Below are positions 1 through 12,800 of a stretch of DNA of 64,000 bases, one piece after another (positions within the stretch are counted from its first letter, which is position 1; each line of letters opens with the position of its first letter). Both the position numbers and the translations under genes were made by a program. A model generated the notes under the pieces. It made no database searches and had not been told where the DNA came from. It was given only the letters and a program-made list of their open reading frames with translations. The stretch comes from Mytilus edulis. Taxonomy: Eukaryota; Mollusca; Bivalvia; Mytilida; Mytilidae. The DNA is taken from NCBI RefSeq assembly GCF_963676685.1, contig NC_092348.1:23535386-23599385 (forward strand). The letters are read 5' to 3'.

Positions 1-101
1 TGTCAAATCCTATACATGTATTGACAAATCGTGTAAGTCCTGATCCATTTTCAGCCATTTTGACCAGCAGATTGCTATGAATAGTTTATAAAAGCAACAA
101 A

Positions 102-227
102 ATGGATTTATTCAAGCAACAATATGGACATGCTCCTGAAGATACGTGGGACATGGGTTCTCAGTATGGATATATGCCATGGCTTGGAGCAGATATGCTT
201 GAAAATCTAGCAGAGAGAATTGACACG
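102..227 (+). CDS. Candidate upstream coding exon (possible PEPCK N-terminal extension)
   Basis: An ATG at 102 opens 42 codons of protein-like composition (acidic, aromatic, two Trp), ending at ACG followed by a plausible donor GTAGAG at 228. Read without splicing, the frame stops at 234-236. The end phase is 0. The next recognised PEPCK exon begins after TTTTGTAG at 6985, also in phase 0, with nine open codons before its own ATG at 7012. Joining the two would give PEPCK a 51-residue N-terminal extension. Against this, PEPCK is already of normal length from 7012. Alternatives are the last exon of an upstream gene, a uORF in the 5' leader, or chance. An in-frame TGA at 78-80 precedes the ATG. 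Confidence 0.4.
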
Positions 228-1181
228 GTAGAGTAACTGTACTGTGGGTCATGTAAACTATAAATAAGTTAATTTTAAAGTTCTCTGTTATTTGGATATT
301 ATTATTGGGGATCTATGTTTTCAAACAAAACAAAAATAACTTTTTCATTACATAAACTTTTTAAGGAAGTATTCTGTTCAAAGAAGATCAAAAGAATTTA
401 CAGGTTATTTCGGGCTACTTTATTTAGATAATTGGTTTTCTTTAAGTGACGCTTTTTTAAAAATACTTAAAGATAGAATTAGATTTTAAACAAGTTGGTA
501 TCGCTAAAAAAGCTATACACTTTTATAACATGTATAATGTCTGTACTTATTCGTTGAACATTAGGCACTTTTTTGTATCACATTTATATAATGAATAAAA
601 ACAAGAGTTATCAGAAATTGTGTTGGATAATTATCAGAAATTTTGTTGTATAATTATAGATGTTGATTAACAGAGAACTTATGAATTAGCTGTATACATC
701 ATAATTCATGATATATACTCTCTTGCATGGAATGTACAAAAACCTAGTACTAATGAACTGGCAATTATACAACGCAGTTTATTTGCAACTGAAAAAAGGG
801 TGTACTAGATATCTGTATGTAATGCTTCTATTTCTTTTGTCCTGGCTGTCAAATCTGATACATGTACTGAATTTCTTTCTTGGCTGACAGGTTGAGTTGT
901 AAATTGATTAGGTTATGCACAGTGTCATATTAATTCAGGTTTCTGCAAATTAATCAGTCTGATATTTCAAGTGCAAGCTTGTGATTAAAAAAGTACAACT
1001 TTGTTAACATGAAAGGCATGTAGACTTATTTTCTTTATAATTGTAGTTTTTCCAGTACTGTTGTGTATTGTAGGATATTTTGTCATGAGGTAGAGTTGAA
1101 ATACTTGTATCTTAATTTTTTTTATTTCAATGATTTATTGATGTTGTTTAGCCCTTAATTATTTTTATGAGTGTACATACA
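228..1181. other. AT-rich stretch, no feature recognised
   Basis: Presumed intron or 5' flank. No open frame of interest and no repeat recognised. Confidence 0.5.
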
Positions 1182-1295
1182 ATTGAGAATGGAAATGGGG
1201 AATGTGCCAAAGAGACAACAACCCTATCATAGAGCAGACAACAGCAGAAGGTCACCAACAGGTCTTCAATGCAACGAGAAATTCTCGCATTTATG
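1182..1295 (+). mobile_element. Dispersed repeat, family A, copy 1
   Basis: A block starting with TTGAGAATGGAAATGGGGAA followed by AAAGAGACAACAACCC recurs almost unchanged at 59437-59505. Two copies 58 kb apart in unrelated contexts show a dispersed element. Class unknown; it may be a piece of a larger retroelement. Confidence 0.6.
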
Positions 1296-1440
1296 TAACT
1301 TGAACATATAACTCCTTTTTTTGTGAATAACTGAATCTGTTGATTGTTTTCATGAAGTGCATTTATAACTGATGCATTTTATTAATTCATTTTAATTCTA
1401 CATTTTTGCTGAAAATGCCTGCACTTAAGTTTTCTTTCTT

Positions 1441-2625
1441 ATTTGCCTTATCAAATCTGTTTCCTAATATGCTAGATCACATTTGTTTCTAATATGCTAG
1501 ATCACATTTGTTTTCTTAGTGCTCAGTGCTTTTATCTGCTTTCTTGTTTTCCAGTGCTTTAATCTGCTTTCTTATATGTTTGTGCTTTGCTCTTTTTTCT
1601 CATTTTCCAGTGCTTTAATCTGTGTTCTTACTTGCCAGTGCTTTTATATACTTTCTTATTTGACATTGCTTTAATCTGCTTTATTATTTACCACTGCTTT
1701 AGTCTGCTTTCTTATTTGCAATTGAATAAATCTGCTTTCTTATTTGCCAGTGCTTTAATCTGCTTTCTTATTTGCCAGTGCCTCAATCTTCTTTCTTATT
1801 TGACAGTGCTTGAATCTGCTTATTTGCCAGTACTCCAATCTGCTTTCTTATTTGCTAGTACTTAAATCTGCTTTCTTATTTGCCAGTGCCTCAATCGTCT
1901 TTCTTATTTGCCTGTGCTTTAATCTACTTTCTTGTTTGCCAGTACTCCAATCTGCTTTCTTATTTGCCAGTGCCTCAATCTTCTTTCTTATTTGCCAGTT
2001 CTTGAATCTCCTTATTTGCCAGTACTCCAATCTGCTTTCTTATTTGCTAGTACTTAAATCTGCTTTCTTATTTGCCAGTGCTTCAATCTTCTTTCTTATT
2101 TGCCAGTTCTTGAATCTGCTTATTTGCCAGTACTCCAATCTGCTTTCTTATTTGCTAGTACTTAAATCTGCTTTCTTATTTGCCAGTGCCTCAATCTTCT
2201 TTCTTATTTGCCTGTGCTTTAATCTGCTTTCTTACTTGCCAGTGCTATTAATCTGCTTTCTTACTTGCCAGTGCTATTAATCTGCTTTCTTATTTGCCAG
2301 TGTTTAAATCTGCTTTCTTATTTGCCAGTGCCTCAATCTTCTTTCTTATTTGCCTGTGCTTTAATCTGCTTTCTTACTTGCCAGTGCTATTAATCTGCTT
2401 TCTTATTTGCCAGTGTTTAAATCTGCTTTCTTATTTGCCAGTGCCTCAATCTTCTTTCTTATTTGCCTGTGCTTTAATCTGCTTTCTTACTTGCCAGTGC
2501 TATTAATCTGCTTTCTTATTTGCCAGTGTTTAAATCTGCTTTCTTATTTGCCAGTGCCTCAATCTTCTTTCTTATTTGCCAGTGCTTCAATCTTCTTTCT
2601 TATTTGCTAGTGCTTTTTTTTGCCA
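1441..2625. repeat. 28-bp minisatellite with higher-order repeats
   Basis: About 40 tandem units of roughly 28 bp, each containing CTTTCTTATTTGCCAGTG and a variable ATCTG/ATCTT tail. Units are grouped: a block of about 113 bp is repeated near-identically at about 2220-2540, and a longer block recurs near 1800, 2000 and 2110. Because 28 is not a multiple of 3, the open frames here are repeat artefacts. If the exon at 102-227 belongs to PEPCK, the array lies in its first intron. Confidence 0.9.
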
Positions 2626-2639
2626 TTGAATGATCTGAT

Positions 2640-4017
2640 TTTTATGTTTGTGCGGCTTTACACTACTTTCTTTATTATACTTTGCCAGTGCTTAATTTGC
2701 ATTTTGTTTGCCAGTACTTTAATCTTTTGCTTGCCATGGATTTAATCTGCTTTTTTTTGCCAGTGTTTTTATCTACTTTATTTACCACGTTCTTGTTTTC
2801 ACTTATAATATGAATTTTTCTGTTTGCTAAAGTTTTATACAGCTTAAAAACTGCAAATATTGTACATAAATATTCATACTTTAGCAAACTTAGATCAACT
2901 TAATCTTGAATAAATTGACATGATTGATACCACTTTAAATACCAAAATAGTTTTTGGCTAAATTATTATTATGCCATCCATTGGCAGTGGACAGGAGCCA
3001 GTGGCATATACATTTACCCTAGTCTCAATGTATAAACACCTCTCAGAATTTTATTAAGTTCTATGATATATTGTATATCTCTCAGAAACCAAAGATATAA
3101 TACCAATATTTCAGAGTGGGAGTTATTGTGACTCAAATTTTATGTTTGAATGAGATAAAGTTGTATGCAGGTGTTTATTTCTAAACAATCCAATATCAAC
3201 AATGTATTTGCTTTGTTCAGTACAATAAATTTTCCAAATATTTACAATTGAATAGCTTCAATGGTCAAGTCTTACCGGTAAGCGGAAGGTCATTTCTAAG
3301 AAAAGTTTAGTTTTGAATAATATGTCAGTAATATTTAAGAACCTCTTACATACAATAAATGACATACATTCCAACACAGTTCAGTAACATAGATCACCTT
3401 AACCTAAGTTTTATTGTGTTGTTCATGTTGTTGGTAATCAAATGATACCACATATTCTTATTTTCATGTTTATCATGCTTATACTCCAGTGACTTATGGT
3501 AAACATTTAGATCCTTAGCTCAGATAGTTCTAGGAATTGATTCTTTGTAGAATACAAATTTATATTAAATTGAGTCACCAGGGTGTACATTTTACGTTGA
3601 CTTATTGAGGTCTTTGTCTTAGTAACAGTGCATTGTAATTATATTGTACATCATAGGTCTGGAATATTTTAAAGGATTTCTAGAGTAGTCCTTTAATATT
3701 TGTAATTATTTTTATAAATGTCAAAATATAAGTATTCTTTATTTCAACTTTTCCAATTCCCCTTGTAACTCATGCATCCAGATTTAAGATGACAAATATT
3801 CCAATTTGATGTCTTTTGATATTTAAATAAGAACTGTTTAAAAACAAAAAACAAATACAGAATACTGGTGTAAAACATTTTGTGCTTATATTTGGTTTGG
3901 ATGCCCCTGAAAATGTTGGGAATGGGTATGGCAAATATAATATTGAATTTTCTTTTACATGTGAATCAATATACATTAAATGATAACAATTAGGTAGAGA
4001 TTGAATAAAAAGTTGTG
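2640..4017. other. Non-coding stretch, nothing recognised
   Basis: AT-rich, with decayed minisatellite-like TTTGCCAGTG units up to about 2770. No convincing gene or element otherwise. Confidence 0.5.
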
Positions 4018-4019
4018 TA

Positions 4020-4624
4020 GAGTGGGATGCACATATTCGCCGGGGACACAATTTCGCCGTTTTATGATTTTGAGGTGTAAAAACTTCAAAGGATGGCTGA
4101 AATGGAAGAAATATGCCATTAAATTATATTTTAATAACAAATATTATTATTTTTTTTAACTGAGACAAAATTTCGGCACTAACTGCAAAGGACCGAAAAA
4201 CGGACAACAATTTTCGGCCAATTTCCTGAATGAAAAACACGATTTCAAAGAAGTATTTCTTATTAATTCTTTGACTGATTGCCCAAAATTTCACAGTTCT
4301 TCACAACTGTGAAATATCTGCTTTTCATCTATAATGAAATTGATTTGATAAACATTGTTTAAAGCTGCAGTTATTTGGTTTTAAATAGATGCGTAAAAAC
4401 GGCGAATATGTGTCCCCCTTTGACAAAAAATCAGGAAATTTCAAACACCCTTTAATTTAACTTTTCAGATGATTTTTTTCAAACAAACAAGTTTTCAAGC
4501 TAAGAAATATTTTGCATTTGAAGTTATATTCATATAGAAATATCAGTATACTTCAAAAACATAATGACCTGAACATAAACTGCAGAAAACATTGAAAGAT
4601 ATGGCGAAAATGAGCACCCCACTC
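4020..4624. mobile_element. Tc1/mariner-like MITE with TA target duplication
   Basis: The ends are inverted: GAGTGGGATGCACATATTCG on the left and the complement of GGCGAAAATGAGCACCCCACTC on the right. TA flanks both sides (4018-4019 and 4625-4626). A second internal GGCGAATATGTGTCC block lies near 4400. About 605 bp with no open frame, so non-autonomous. Assignment to Tc1/mariner rests only on the TA duplication. Confidence 0.65.
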
Positions 4625-5090
4625 TAATAGCATTTTGTGTTGTTATGATCTCCCCCTTTTTTATCCATCTATATTTAAGATTACTAGGGGTCTGTTGTCC
4701 TTCCCCTAGTAGGCGCTAGTACCCTGAGCTCCTTCCCTCATTTTGTGACATCACCAGACATTTTACTTGACATAAGCAACACAACAGGCTAGTCCAGAGA
4801 TCCTTACCCTTCTACAACCTTTTGTGGGTTTCGTATTGCAGAAGATTTTTGTATTGGTCATGATGCTGACTATCTTTCTTTGACTTATGATTTATTTTAC
4901 TGCCCCTTGATATCTTTTTATCCTTTTTAGAATGACTGAATTTGAATTTTTTAAAGACTTCTTTTTGACATTTTAGATACATATGTGTTCCTTTCTTCCT
5001 TTCCACATTATCAAACAATTGTTTTAAGAAACATCTGATGGTGAGCTCCAAACTGAAAAAACTCTTATTAAGTTGTGTGAGTGATATCAT

Positions 5091-5222
5091 AAAAAAATGA
5101 AAAGATGTGGTATGATTGCCAATAAGACAACTATTTACCAGAGACCAGATGACACAGATCACTGTACAACCTTCATCAATGAGTAAAACATACATCATAT
5201 TCAGCTATACAAGGATAATAGT
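5091..5222 (+). mobile_element. Dispersed SINE-like repeat, family B
   Basis: Contains GATGTGGTATGATTGCCAAT and GACAACTATTTACCAGAGAC. Related copies lie at 56150-56262 (+), 28160-28235 (partial, +), and in reverse at 22890-23030, 48150-48362 and 48690-48915. Its short length and dispersal suggest a SINE, but no polymerase III boxes were established. Confidence 0.55.
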
Positions 5223-5339
5223 TGTTGGAGAAAATCTTACTTGAGTCACTAGTAGGTGATGGAAAAAACCCGAAAGTTTAGTCTTTAGATTTAAGGAAAA
5301 TGAATTTGAGATAACTCAAATGCTTGTCATTCACTTCAT

Positions 5340-6937
5340 GGTAGCTTTTCTCATCACTTTGCGTCCGGCGTCTGTCGTCGTCCGTCGTCGTCGTCGTCCG
5401 TCGTCGTCCTGCGTTAACTTTTACAAAAATCTTCTCCTCTGAAACTACCAGGCCAAATTAAACCAAACTTGGCCACAATCATCATTGGGGTATCTAGTTT
5501 AAAAATTGTGTCCGGTGACCCGGTCAACCAACCAAGATGGCCGCCATGGCTAAAAATAGAACATAGGGGTAAAATGCAGTTTTTGGCTTATAACTCAAAA
5601 ACCAAAGCATTTAGAGCAATTCTGACATGGGGTAAAATTGTTTATCAGGTCAAGATCTATCTGCCCTGAAAATTTCAGATGAATCGAACAACCTGTTGTT
5701 GGGTTGCTACCCCTAAATTGGTAATTTTAAGGAAATTTTGCTGTTTTTGGTTATTATCTTGAAAAATATTATAGATAGAGATAAACTGTAAACAGCAATA
5801 ATGTTCAGCAAAATAAGATTTACAAATAAGTCAACATTACCGAAATGGTCAAATGACCCCTTTAGGAGTTATTGCCCTTTATAGTCAATTTTTAACCATT
5901 TTTTGTAAATCTTAATTATCTTTTACAAAAATCTTCTCCTCTGAAACTACTGTGCCATATTAAACCAAACTTGGCCACAATCATCATTGGGGTATCTAGT
6001 TTAAAAATTGTGTCCGGTGACCCGGTCAACCTACCAAGATGGCCGCCATGGCTAAAAATAGAACATAGGGGTAAAATGCATTTTTTGGCTTATAACTCAA
6101 AAACCAAAGCATTTAGAGCAATTCTGACATGGGGTAAAATTGTTTATCAGGTCAAGATCTATCTGCCCTGAAAATTTCAGATGAATCGAACAACCTGTTG
6201 TTGGGTTGCTACCCCTAAATTGGTAATTTTAAGGAAATTTTGCTGTTTTTGGTTATTATCTTGAAAAATATTATAGATAGAGATAAACTGTAAACAGCAA
6301 AAATGTTCAGCAAAATAAGATTTACAAATAAGTCAACATTACCGAAATGGTCAAATGACCCCTTTAGGAGTTATTGCCCTTTATAGTCAATTTTTAACCA
6401 TTTTTTGTAAATCTTAATTATCTTTTACAAAAATCTTCTCCTCTGAAACTACTGCGCCATATTAAACCAAACTTGGCCACAATCATCATTGGGGTATCTA
6501 GTTTAAAAATTGTGTCTGTTGACCTGGTCAACCTACCAAGATGGCTGCCATGGCTAAAAATAGAACATGGGATAAAATGCAGTTTTTGGCTTATAACTCA
6601 AAAACAAAAGCATTAAGAGGAAAACTGGCATTGGTTAAATTGTTTATCAGGTCAAGATCTATCTGCCCTGAAAATTTCAGACGAATCGATAGTCAATTTT
6701 TAACAATTTTCATAAAATTTGTAAATTTTTACTAACACTTTTAACTGAAACTACTGGGCCAATCATTATAGATGGGGATATATGTACGCAGCAAGAATGT
6801 TCAGTAAAGTTAGATCTACAAACATATCACCATCACCAAAACACAATTTTGTCACGAATCCATCTGTGTCCTTTGTTGAATATTCACATATACAAATGTA
6901 CCAAGGTGAGCGACACAGGCTTTTTAGAGCCTCTAGT
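5340..6937 (+). mobile_element. Helitron-like non-autonomous element (CTAG 3' end)
   Basis: Starts with a CGTC/CGTCGT microsatellite (5364-5410), continues through three tandem 502-bp units, and ends with a short hairpin (AGGCT at 6917-6921, AGCCT at 6928-6932) followed by CTAGT. A 3' hairpin then CTRRT is the known Helitron terminus. The 5' end is uncertain. No Rep/helicase coding is present. Confidence 0.55.
5419..6730 (+). repeat. 502-bp tandem repeat, 2.6 copies
   Basis: Units start at 5419, 5921 and 6423, each with TTTTACAAAAATCTTCTCCT. Units 1 and 2 differ at only a handful of positions; unit 3 is more diverged and truncated. Units 1 and 2 carry AAGATGGCCGCCATGGC, which combines a YY1-like motif with a strong start-codon context. 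The open frames of 60-66 codons are repeat artefacts. Confidence 0.9.
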
Positions 6938-7011
6938 TATTTGTGTTTAATTTAGAATAAAAAATGTTTGTTATTATTTTGTAGACAACCAGAGAACGCA
7001 GAGAACACAAA

Positions 7012-9779
7012 ATGACCAGTGTGTTTGGTAAAGAGGAAACCCAGTTTTATGAGGTCCATAACATAGTAGTCCAGCATATTGGACCCATACCAATTGCCAA
7101 GGGAGACTTCCATAAACTTCCTAAGAAATGTCAGAAGTTCATTGCAAAATGGGTAAGTTCAGTAAAATGTTAGTACCAAAAGTTTTTTTGATGAAAATAT
7201 GATTGAAATTTTGCTTTTTGGAAAACAATTGTAAAGCATAATTGAATTTAAAGGTTAATCTATTTGAATATGATACAAATAATGTTGTTAAGTTTTAATA
7301 CAATTTCTTGACTGCATGTCTATGCTTGAAGTATTATTGAATTTTGATTACATATTCATTTCAATCTCTTTATTTGTTGACTACACCTGAGTTTGAAATT
7401 TATATGTCTGCCCTCTTTCCTTAAAGAAAAATATGTTTATTTTAAGGTTGACATTTGTGCACCTAGAGCATTGTATATTTGTGATGGTTCACAAGGAGAG
7501 GCTGATGAGATCATACACAAATTGTTAGAGAGAGGAGTTCTTACTTCACTCCCCAAATATGAGAACAAGTAAGGTTATGACCCTTGACTTTGATATCCCT
7601 TCCATCTTAACAGAATAACATAGATGATTATAGATAAAAAATTAGTTCCTCTAATGATTTTGTATATTCGATGTTTAGTTATCAATAATGTATAATTACA
7701 AGAGTTTCAAAGTTTACTTACAATAAGTAAAACTTCAGATTTCTTTCTAAGTTTGCAAATGTAATTTTTTTTTATATAGTATTCTATTTTGGTTTTGTTA
7801 TTAGATTACTGTTAATTTAGAAATTATTGCGAGGTTTTTATTATTGCGAAAAATGTGACAAAGTTGTAAACACTATAATTTAAACTTGCATTTTGAAATA
7901 TTTGATATGAATGAAAACAGGATTTTTCTTAAAAATGTAAAAAATAAAATCGCATTTAAGTCTAAAATGACAAAATTGCAATAACAAATGCACACAATAA
8001 TTTCTGAATTTACATTATTTGATTTTATCTTAAAAATGAAAACATTAAAAAAAAGTTGATAACATAGGGATAATTAAATTCATAAGTTGATTACAAAGGG
8101 ATAATTAAATTCATAAGTTGATAACCAAGGGATAATTAAATTCATAAGTTGATAAACAGACAATGCCATTGCAAAAAAGAAAAGACAAATGTAACAGTAC
8201 AAAAAATGCAACTTATAAAACTAAAAACTGAGAGCAACACAAACCCCACACAAATTTTAGGTTGATCTAAGATGCTTGGGAAGGGTTAGAAGATCCTGCT
8301 TCACATGTGGCATCCATTGTTTTGTTGATGCAATTACAAACACAGTGATAAGTCTTACTTGGGTGACATTTTGTATCATTTAAGTAAAGGGGAATAACTC
8401 ATACAGTGTTAATCATACAGTGCAACATACATGTATATGTTACAGTGAATTTGTATAATCAGGGATTATGTAGAATCCCTAAAATTTTCAGGGATAATGT
8501 TTAATCACTGGTTAATTTAGGGATTATATATAGGCACTGGCTACGGTTACATGGAAATGTAACAATAATAAAAATATTATTGATACATTGGAGATTAATT
8601 GCCGAAATGCATTGTTGGGTAAGGACCTGAATAATTACGAATGTAACAATAACTATTGAGGCTACGGTTACATTGCGTTATTGTTACATGAAAAACAGCA
8701 ATGTACGATGGGACTAGTAATATGTACTAAATAATAAAAGTTTAAGACATTTATTTTATGTTTACCATGCATACAATTATAAATATAATTTCTTTAATTT
8801 TTTATTTACAATGGCAGTTTCTACATATGAATCCAGTAAGTGGTTTTTATACGACCGCAAAATTTGAAAAATTTTTCGTCGTATATTGCTATCACGTTGG
8901 CGTCGTCGTCGTCGTCGTCGTCCTGCGTCCGAATACTTTTAGTTTTCGCACTCTAACTTTAGTAAAAGTGAATGGAAATCTATGAAATTTTAACACAAGG
9001 TTTATGACCACAAAAGGAAGGTTGGTATTGATTTTGGGAGTTTTGGTTCCAACATTTTAGGAATTAGGGGCCAAAAAGGGCCCAAATAAGCATTTTCTTG
9101 GTTTTCGCACTATAACTTTAGTTTAAGTTAATAGAAATCTATGAAATTTTGACACAAGGTTTATGACCACAAAAGAACGGTTGGGATTGATTTTGGGAGT
9201 TTTGGTGATGCAATTACAAACACAGTGATAAGTCTTATTTGGGTGACATTTTGTATCATTTAAGTAAAGGGGAATAACTCATACAGTGTTAATCATACAG
9301 TGCAACATACATGTATATGTTACAGTGAATTTGTATAATCAGGGATTATGTAGAATCCCTAAAATTTTCAGGGATAATGTTTAATCACTGGTTAATTTAG
9401 GGATTATATATAGGCACTGGCTACGGTTACATGGAAATGTAACAATAATAAAAATATTATTGATACATTGGAGATTAATTGCCGAAATGCATTGTTGGGT
9501 AAGGACCTGAATAATTACGAATGTAACAATAACTATTGAGGCTACGGTTACATTGCGTTATTGTTACATGAAAAACAGCAATGTACGATGGGACTAGTAA
9601 TATGTACTAAATAATAAAAGTTTAAGACATTTATTTTATGTTTACCATGCATACAATTATAAATATAATTTCTTTAATTTTTTATTTACAATGGCAGTTT
9701 CTACATATGAATCCAGTAAGTGGTTTTTATACGACCGCAAAATTTGAAAAATTTTTCGTCGTATATTGCTATCACGTTG

Positions 9780-9823
<44 letters not shown>

Positions 9824-12800
9824 CTGCGTCCGAATACTTTTAGTTTTCGCACTCTAACTTTAGTAAAAGTGAATGGAAATCTATGAAATTTTAACACAAG
9901 GTTTATGACCACAAAAGGAAGGTTGGTATTGATTTTGGGAGTTTTGGTTCCAACATTTTAGGAATTAGGGGCCAAAAAGGGCCCAAATAAGCATTTTCTT
10001 GGTTTTCGCACTATAACTTTAGTTTAAGTTAATAGAAATCTATGAAATTTTGACACAAGGTTTATGACCACAAAAGAACGGTTGGGATTGATTTTGGGAG
10101 TTTTGGTGATGCAATTACAAACACAGTGATAAGTCTTATTTGGGTGACATTTTGTATCATTTAAGTAAAGGGGAATAACTCATACAGTGTTAATCATACA
10201 GTGCAACATACATGTATATGTTACAGTGAATTTGTATAATCAGGGATTATGTAGAATCCCTAAAATTTTCAGGGATAATGTTTAATCACTGGTTAATTTA
10301 GGGATTATATATAGGCACTGGCTACGGTTACATGGAAATGTAACAATAATAAAAATATTATTGATACATTGGAGATTAATTGCCGAAATGCATTGTTGGG
10401 TAAGGACCTGAATAATTACGAATGTAACAATAACTATTGAGGCTACGGTTACATTGCGTTATTGTTACATGAAAAACAGCAATGTACGATGGGACTAGTA
10501 ATATGTACTAAATAATAAAAGTTTAAGACATTTATTTTATGTTTACCATGCATACAATTATAAATATAATTTCTTTAATTTTTTATTTACAATGGCAGTT
10601 TCTACATATGAATCCAGTAAGTGGTTTTTATACGACCGCAAAATTTGAAAAATTTTTCGTCGTATATTGCTATCACGTTGGCGTCGTCGTCGTCGTCGTC
10701 GTCGTCGTCCTGCGTCCGAATACTTTTAGTTTTCGCACTCTAACTTTAGTAAAAGTGAATGGAAATCTATGAAATTTTAACACAAGGTTTATGACCACAA
10801 AAGGAAGGTTGGTATTGATTTTGGGAGTTTTGGTTCCAACATTTTAGGAATTAGGGGCCAAAAAGGGCCCAAATAAGCATTTTCTTGGTTTTCGCACTAT
10901 AACTTTAGTTTAAGTTAATAGAAATCTATGAAATTTTGACACAAGGTTTATGACCACAAAAGAACGGTTGGGATTGATTTTGGGAGTTTTGGTTTCAACA
11001 GTTTAGGAATTAGGGGCCAAAAAAGGGCCCAAATAAGCATTATTCTTGGTTTTCGCACAATAACTTTAGTTTAAGTAAATAGAAATCAATGAAATTTAAA
11101 CACAATGTTCATGACTACAAAAGGAAGGTTGGTATTGATTTTGGGAGTTTAGGTCCCAACAGTTTAGGAATTAGGGGCCAAAAAGGGACCCAAATAAGCA
11201 TTTTTCTTGGTTTTCGCACCATAACGTTAGTATAAGTAAATAGAAATCTATGAAATTTAAACACAAGGTTTATGACCATAAAAGGAAGGTAGGTATTGAT
11301 TTTGGGAGTTTTGGTCCCAACAGAATAAGGGGCCCAAAGGGTCCAAAATTAAACTTTGTTTGATTTCATCAAAATTGAATAATTGGGGTTCTTTGATATG
11401 CCGAATCTAACTGTCATGACTGTGTATGTAGATTCTTAACCTTTGGTCCCGTTTTCAAATTGGTCTACATTAAGGTCCAAAGGGTCCAAAATTAAACTTA
11501 GTTTGATTTTGACAAAAAATGAATCAGTTAGGTTCTTTAATATGCTGAATCTAAAAATGTACTTAGATTCTTGATTATTGGCCCAGTTTTCAAGTTGGTC
11601 CAAATCGGGGTCCAAAATTAAACTTTGTTTGATTTCATCAAAAATTGAATAAATGGGGTTCTTTGATATACCAAATCTAACTGTGTATGTAGATTCTTCA
11701 TTTTTGGTCCTGTTTTCAAATTGGTCTACACTAAAGTCCAAAGGGTCCAAAATTAAACTTAGTCTGATTTTAACAAAAATTGAAATCTTGGGGTTCTTTG
11801 ATATGCTGAATCCAAAAATGTACTTAGATTTTTTATTATGGGCCCAGTTTTCAAGTTGGTCCAAATCAGGATCCAAAATTATTATATTAAGTATTGTGCA
11901 ATAGCAAGTCTTTTCAATTGCACAGTATTGCGCAATGGCAAGAAATATCTAATTGCACAATATTGTGAAATAGCAATTTTTTTTTTAATTAGAGTTATCT
12001 TTCTTTGTCCAGAATAGTAAGCAAGAAATATCTAATTGCAAAATATTGTGCAATAGCAAGATTTTTTTTAATTGGAGTTATCTTTCTTTGTCCAGAATCA
12101 ACTTAAATCTTTGTTATATACAATATACAATGTATATTCACTTTTTACTACCAACTGATAAATTAAAATAATCTTTACCATTCAGTGATAACAAGCAGTT
12201 TTTTTACATCTTAATATTTTATGATGTATTTAAATGAGTAGTTATTGTTGCAAACTCCATTAGAAATTTTAATTGAGATTAGTTTTGGAATAAGGGAAAG
12301 GGGAATGTGATTAAAAAAATTGGGTTCAATTTTTCTCATTTGAAATTTCATAAATAAAAAAGAAAATTTCTTCAAACATTTTTTTGAGAGGATTAATATT
12401 CAACAGCATAGTGAATTGCTCTAAGAGAAAACAAAAATTTTAAGTTCATTAGAACACATTCATTCTGTGTCAGAAACCTATGCTGTGTCAACTATTTAAT
12501 CACAATCCAAATTTAGAGCTGAATCCAGCTTGAATGTTATGTCCATACTTGCCCCAACTGTTCAGGGTTCAACCTCTGCGGTCGTATAAAGCTACGCCCT
12601 GCGGAGCATCTGGTTAAAGCATGTTTAAGTCGTACCCATTTTTGATGAACGAATTTACGTCCTCCATGGATGCATGTATACAGAAGTTCCCAGAACTTAA
12701 TATTTTTTTAGAACTGCCTTTGTATAGCTGTGTGAAGTATTGTTTCAGTTTCGTTTCAAACGCATTCCAAGTTTTAAATTATTCACCCTAAACAAAATTG

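Noticed and set aside
1587-2610. Hydrophobic, Leu/Phe-rich proteins
   Set aside because: Product of the 28-bp minisatellite; no codon bias or start context.
8758-10772. Three near-identical short proteins with Val runs
   Set aside because: The Val run is the CGT microsatellite inside a triplicated transposon.
11436-11904. Open frames on both strands, up to 146 codons
   Set aside because: Lie in degenerate repeats (GGTCCAAAATTAAAC...) of a Helitron-like element; the same text at 25740-26240 gives different frames.
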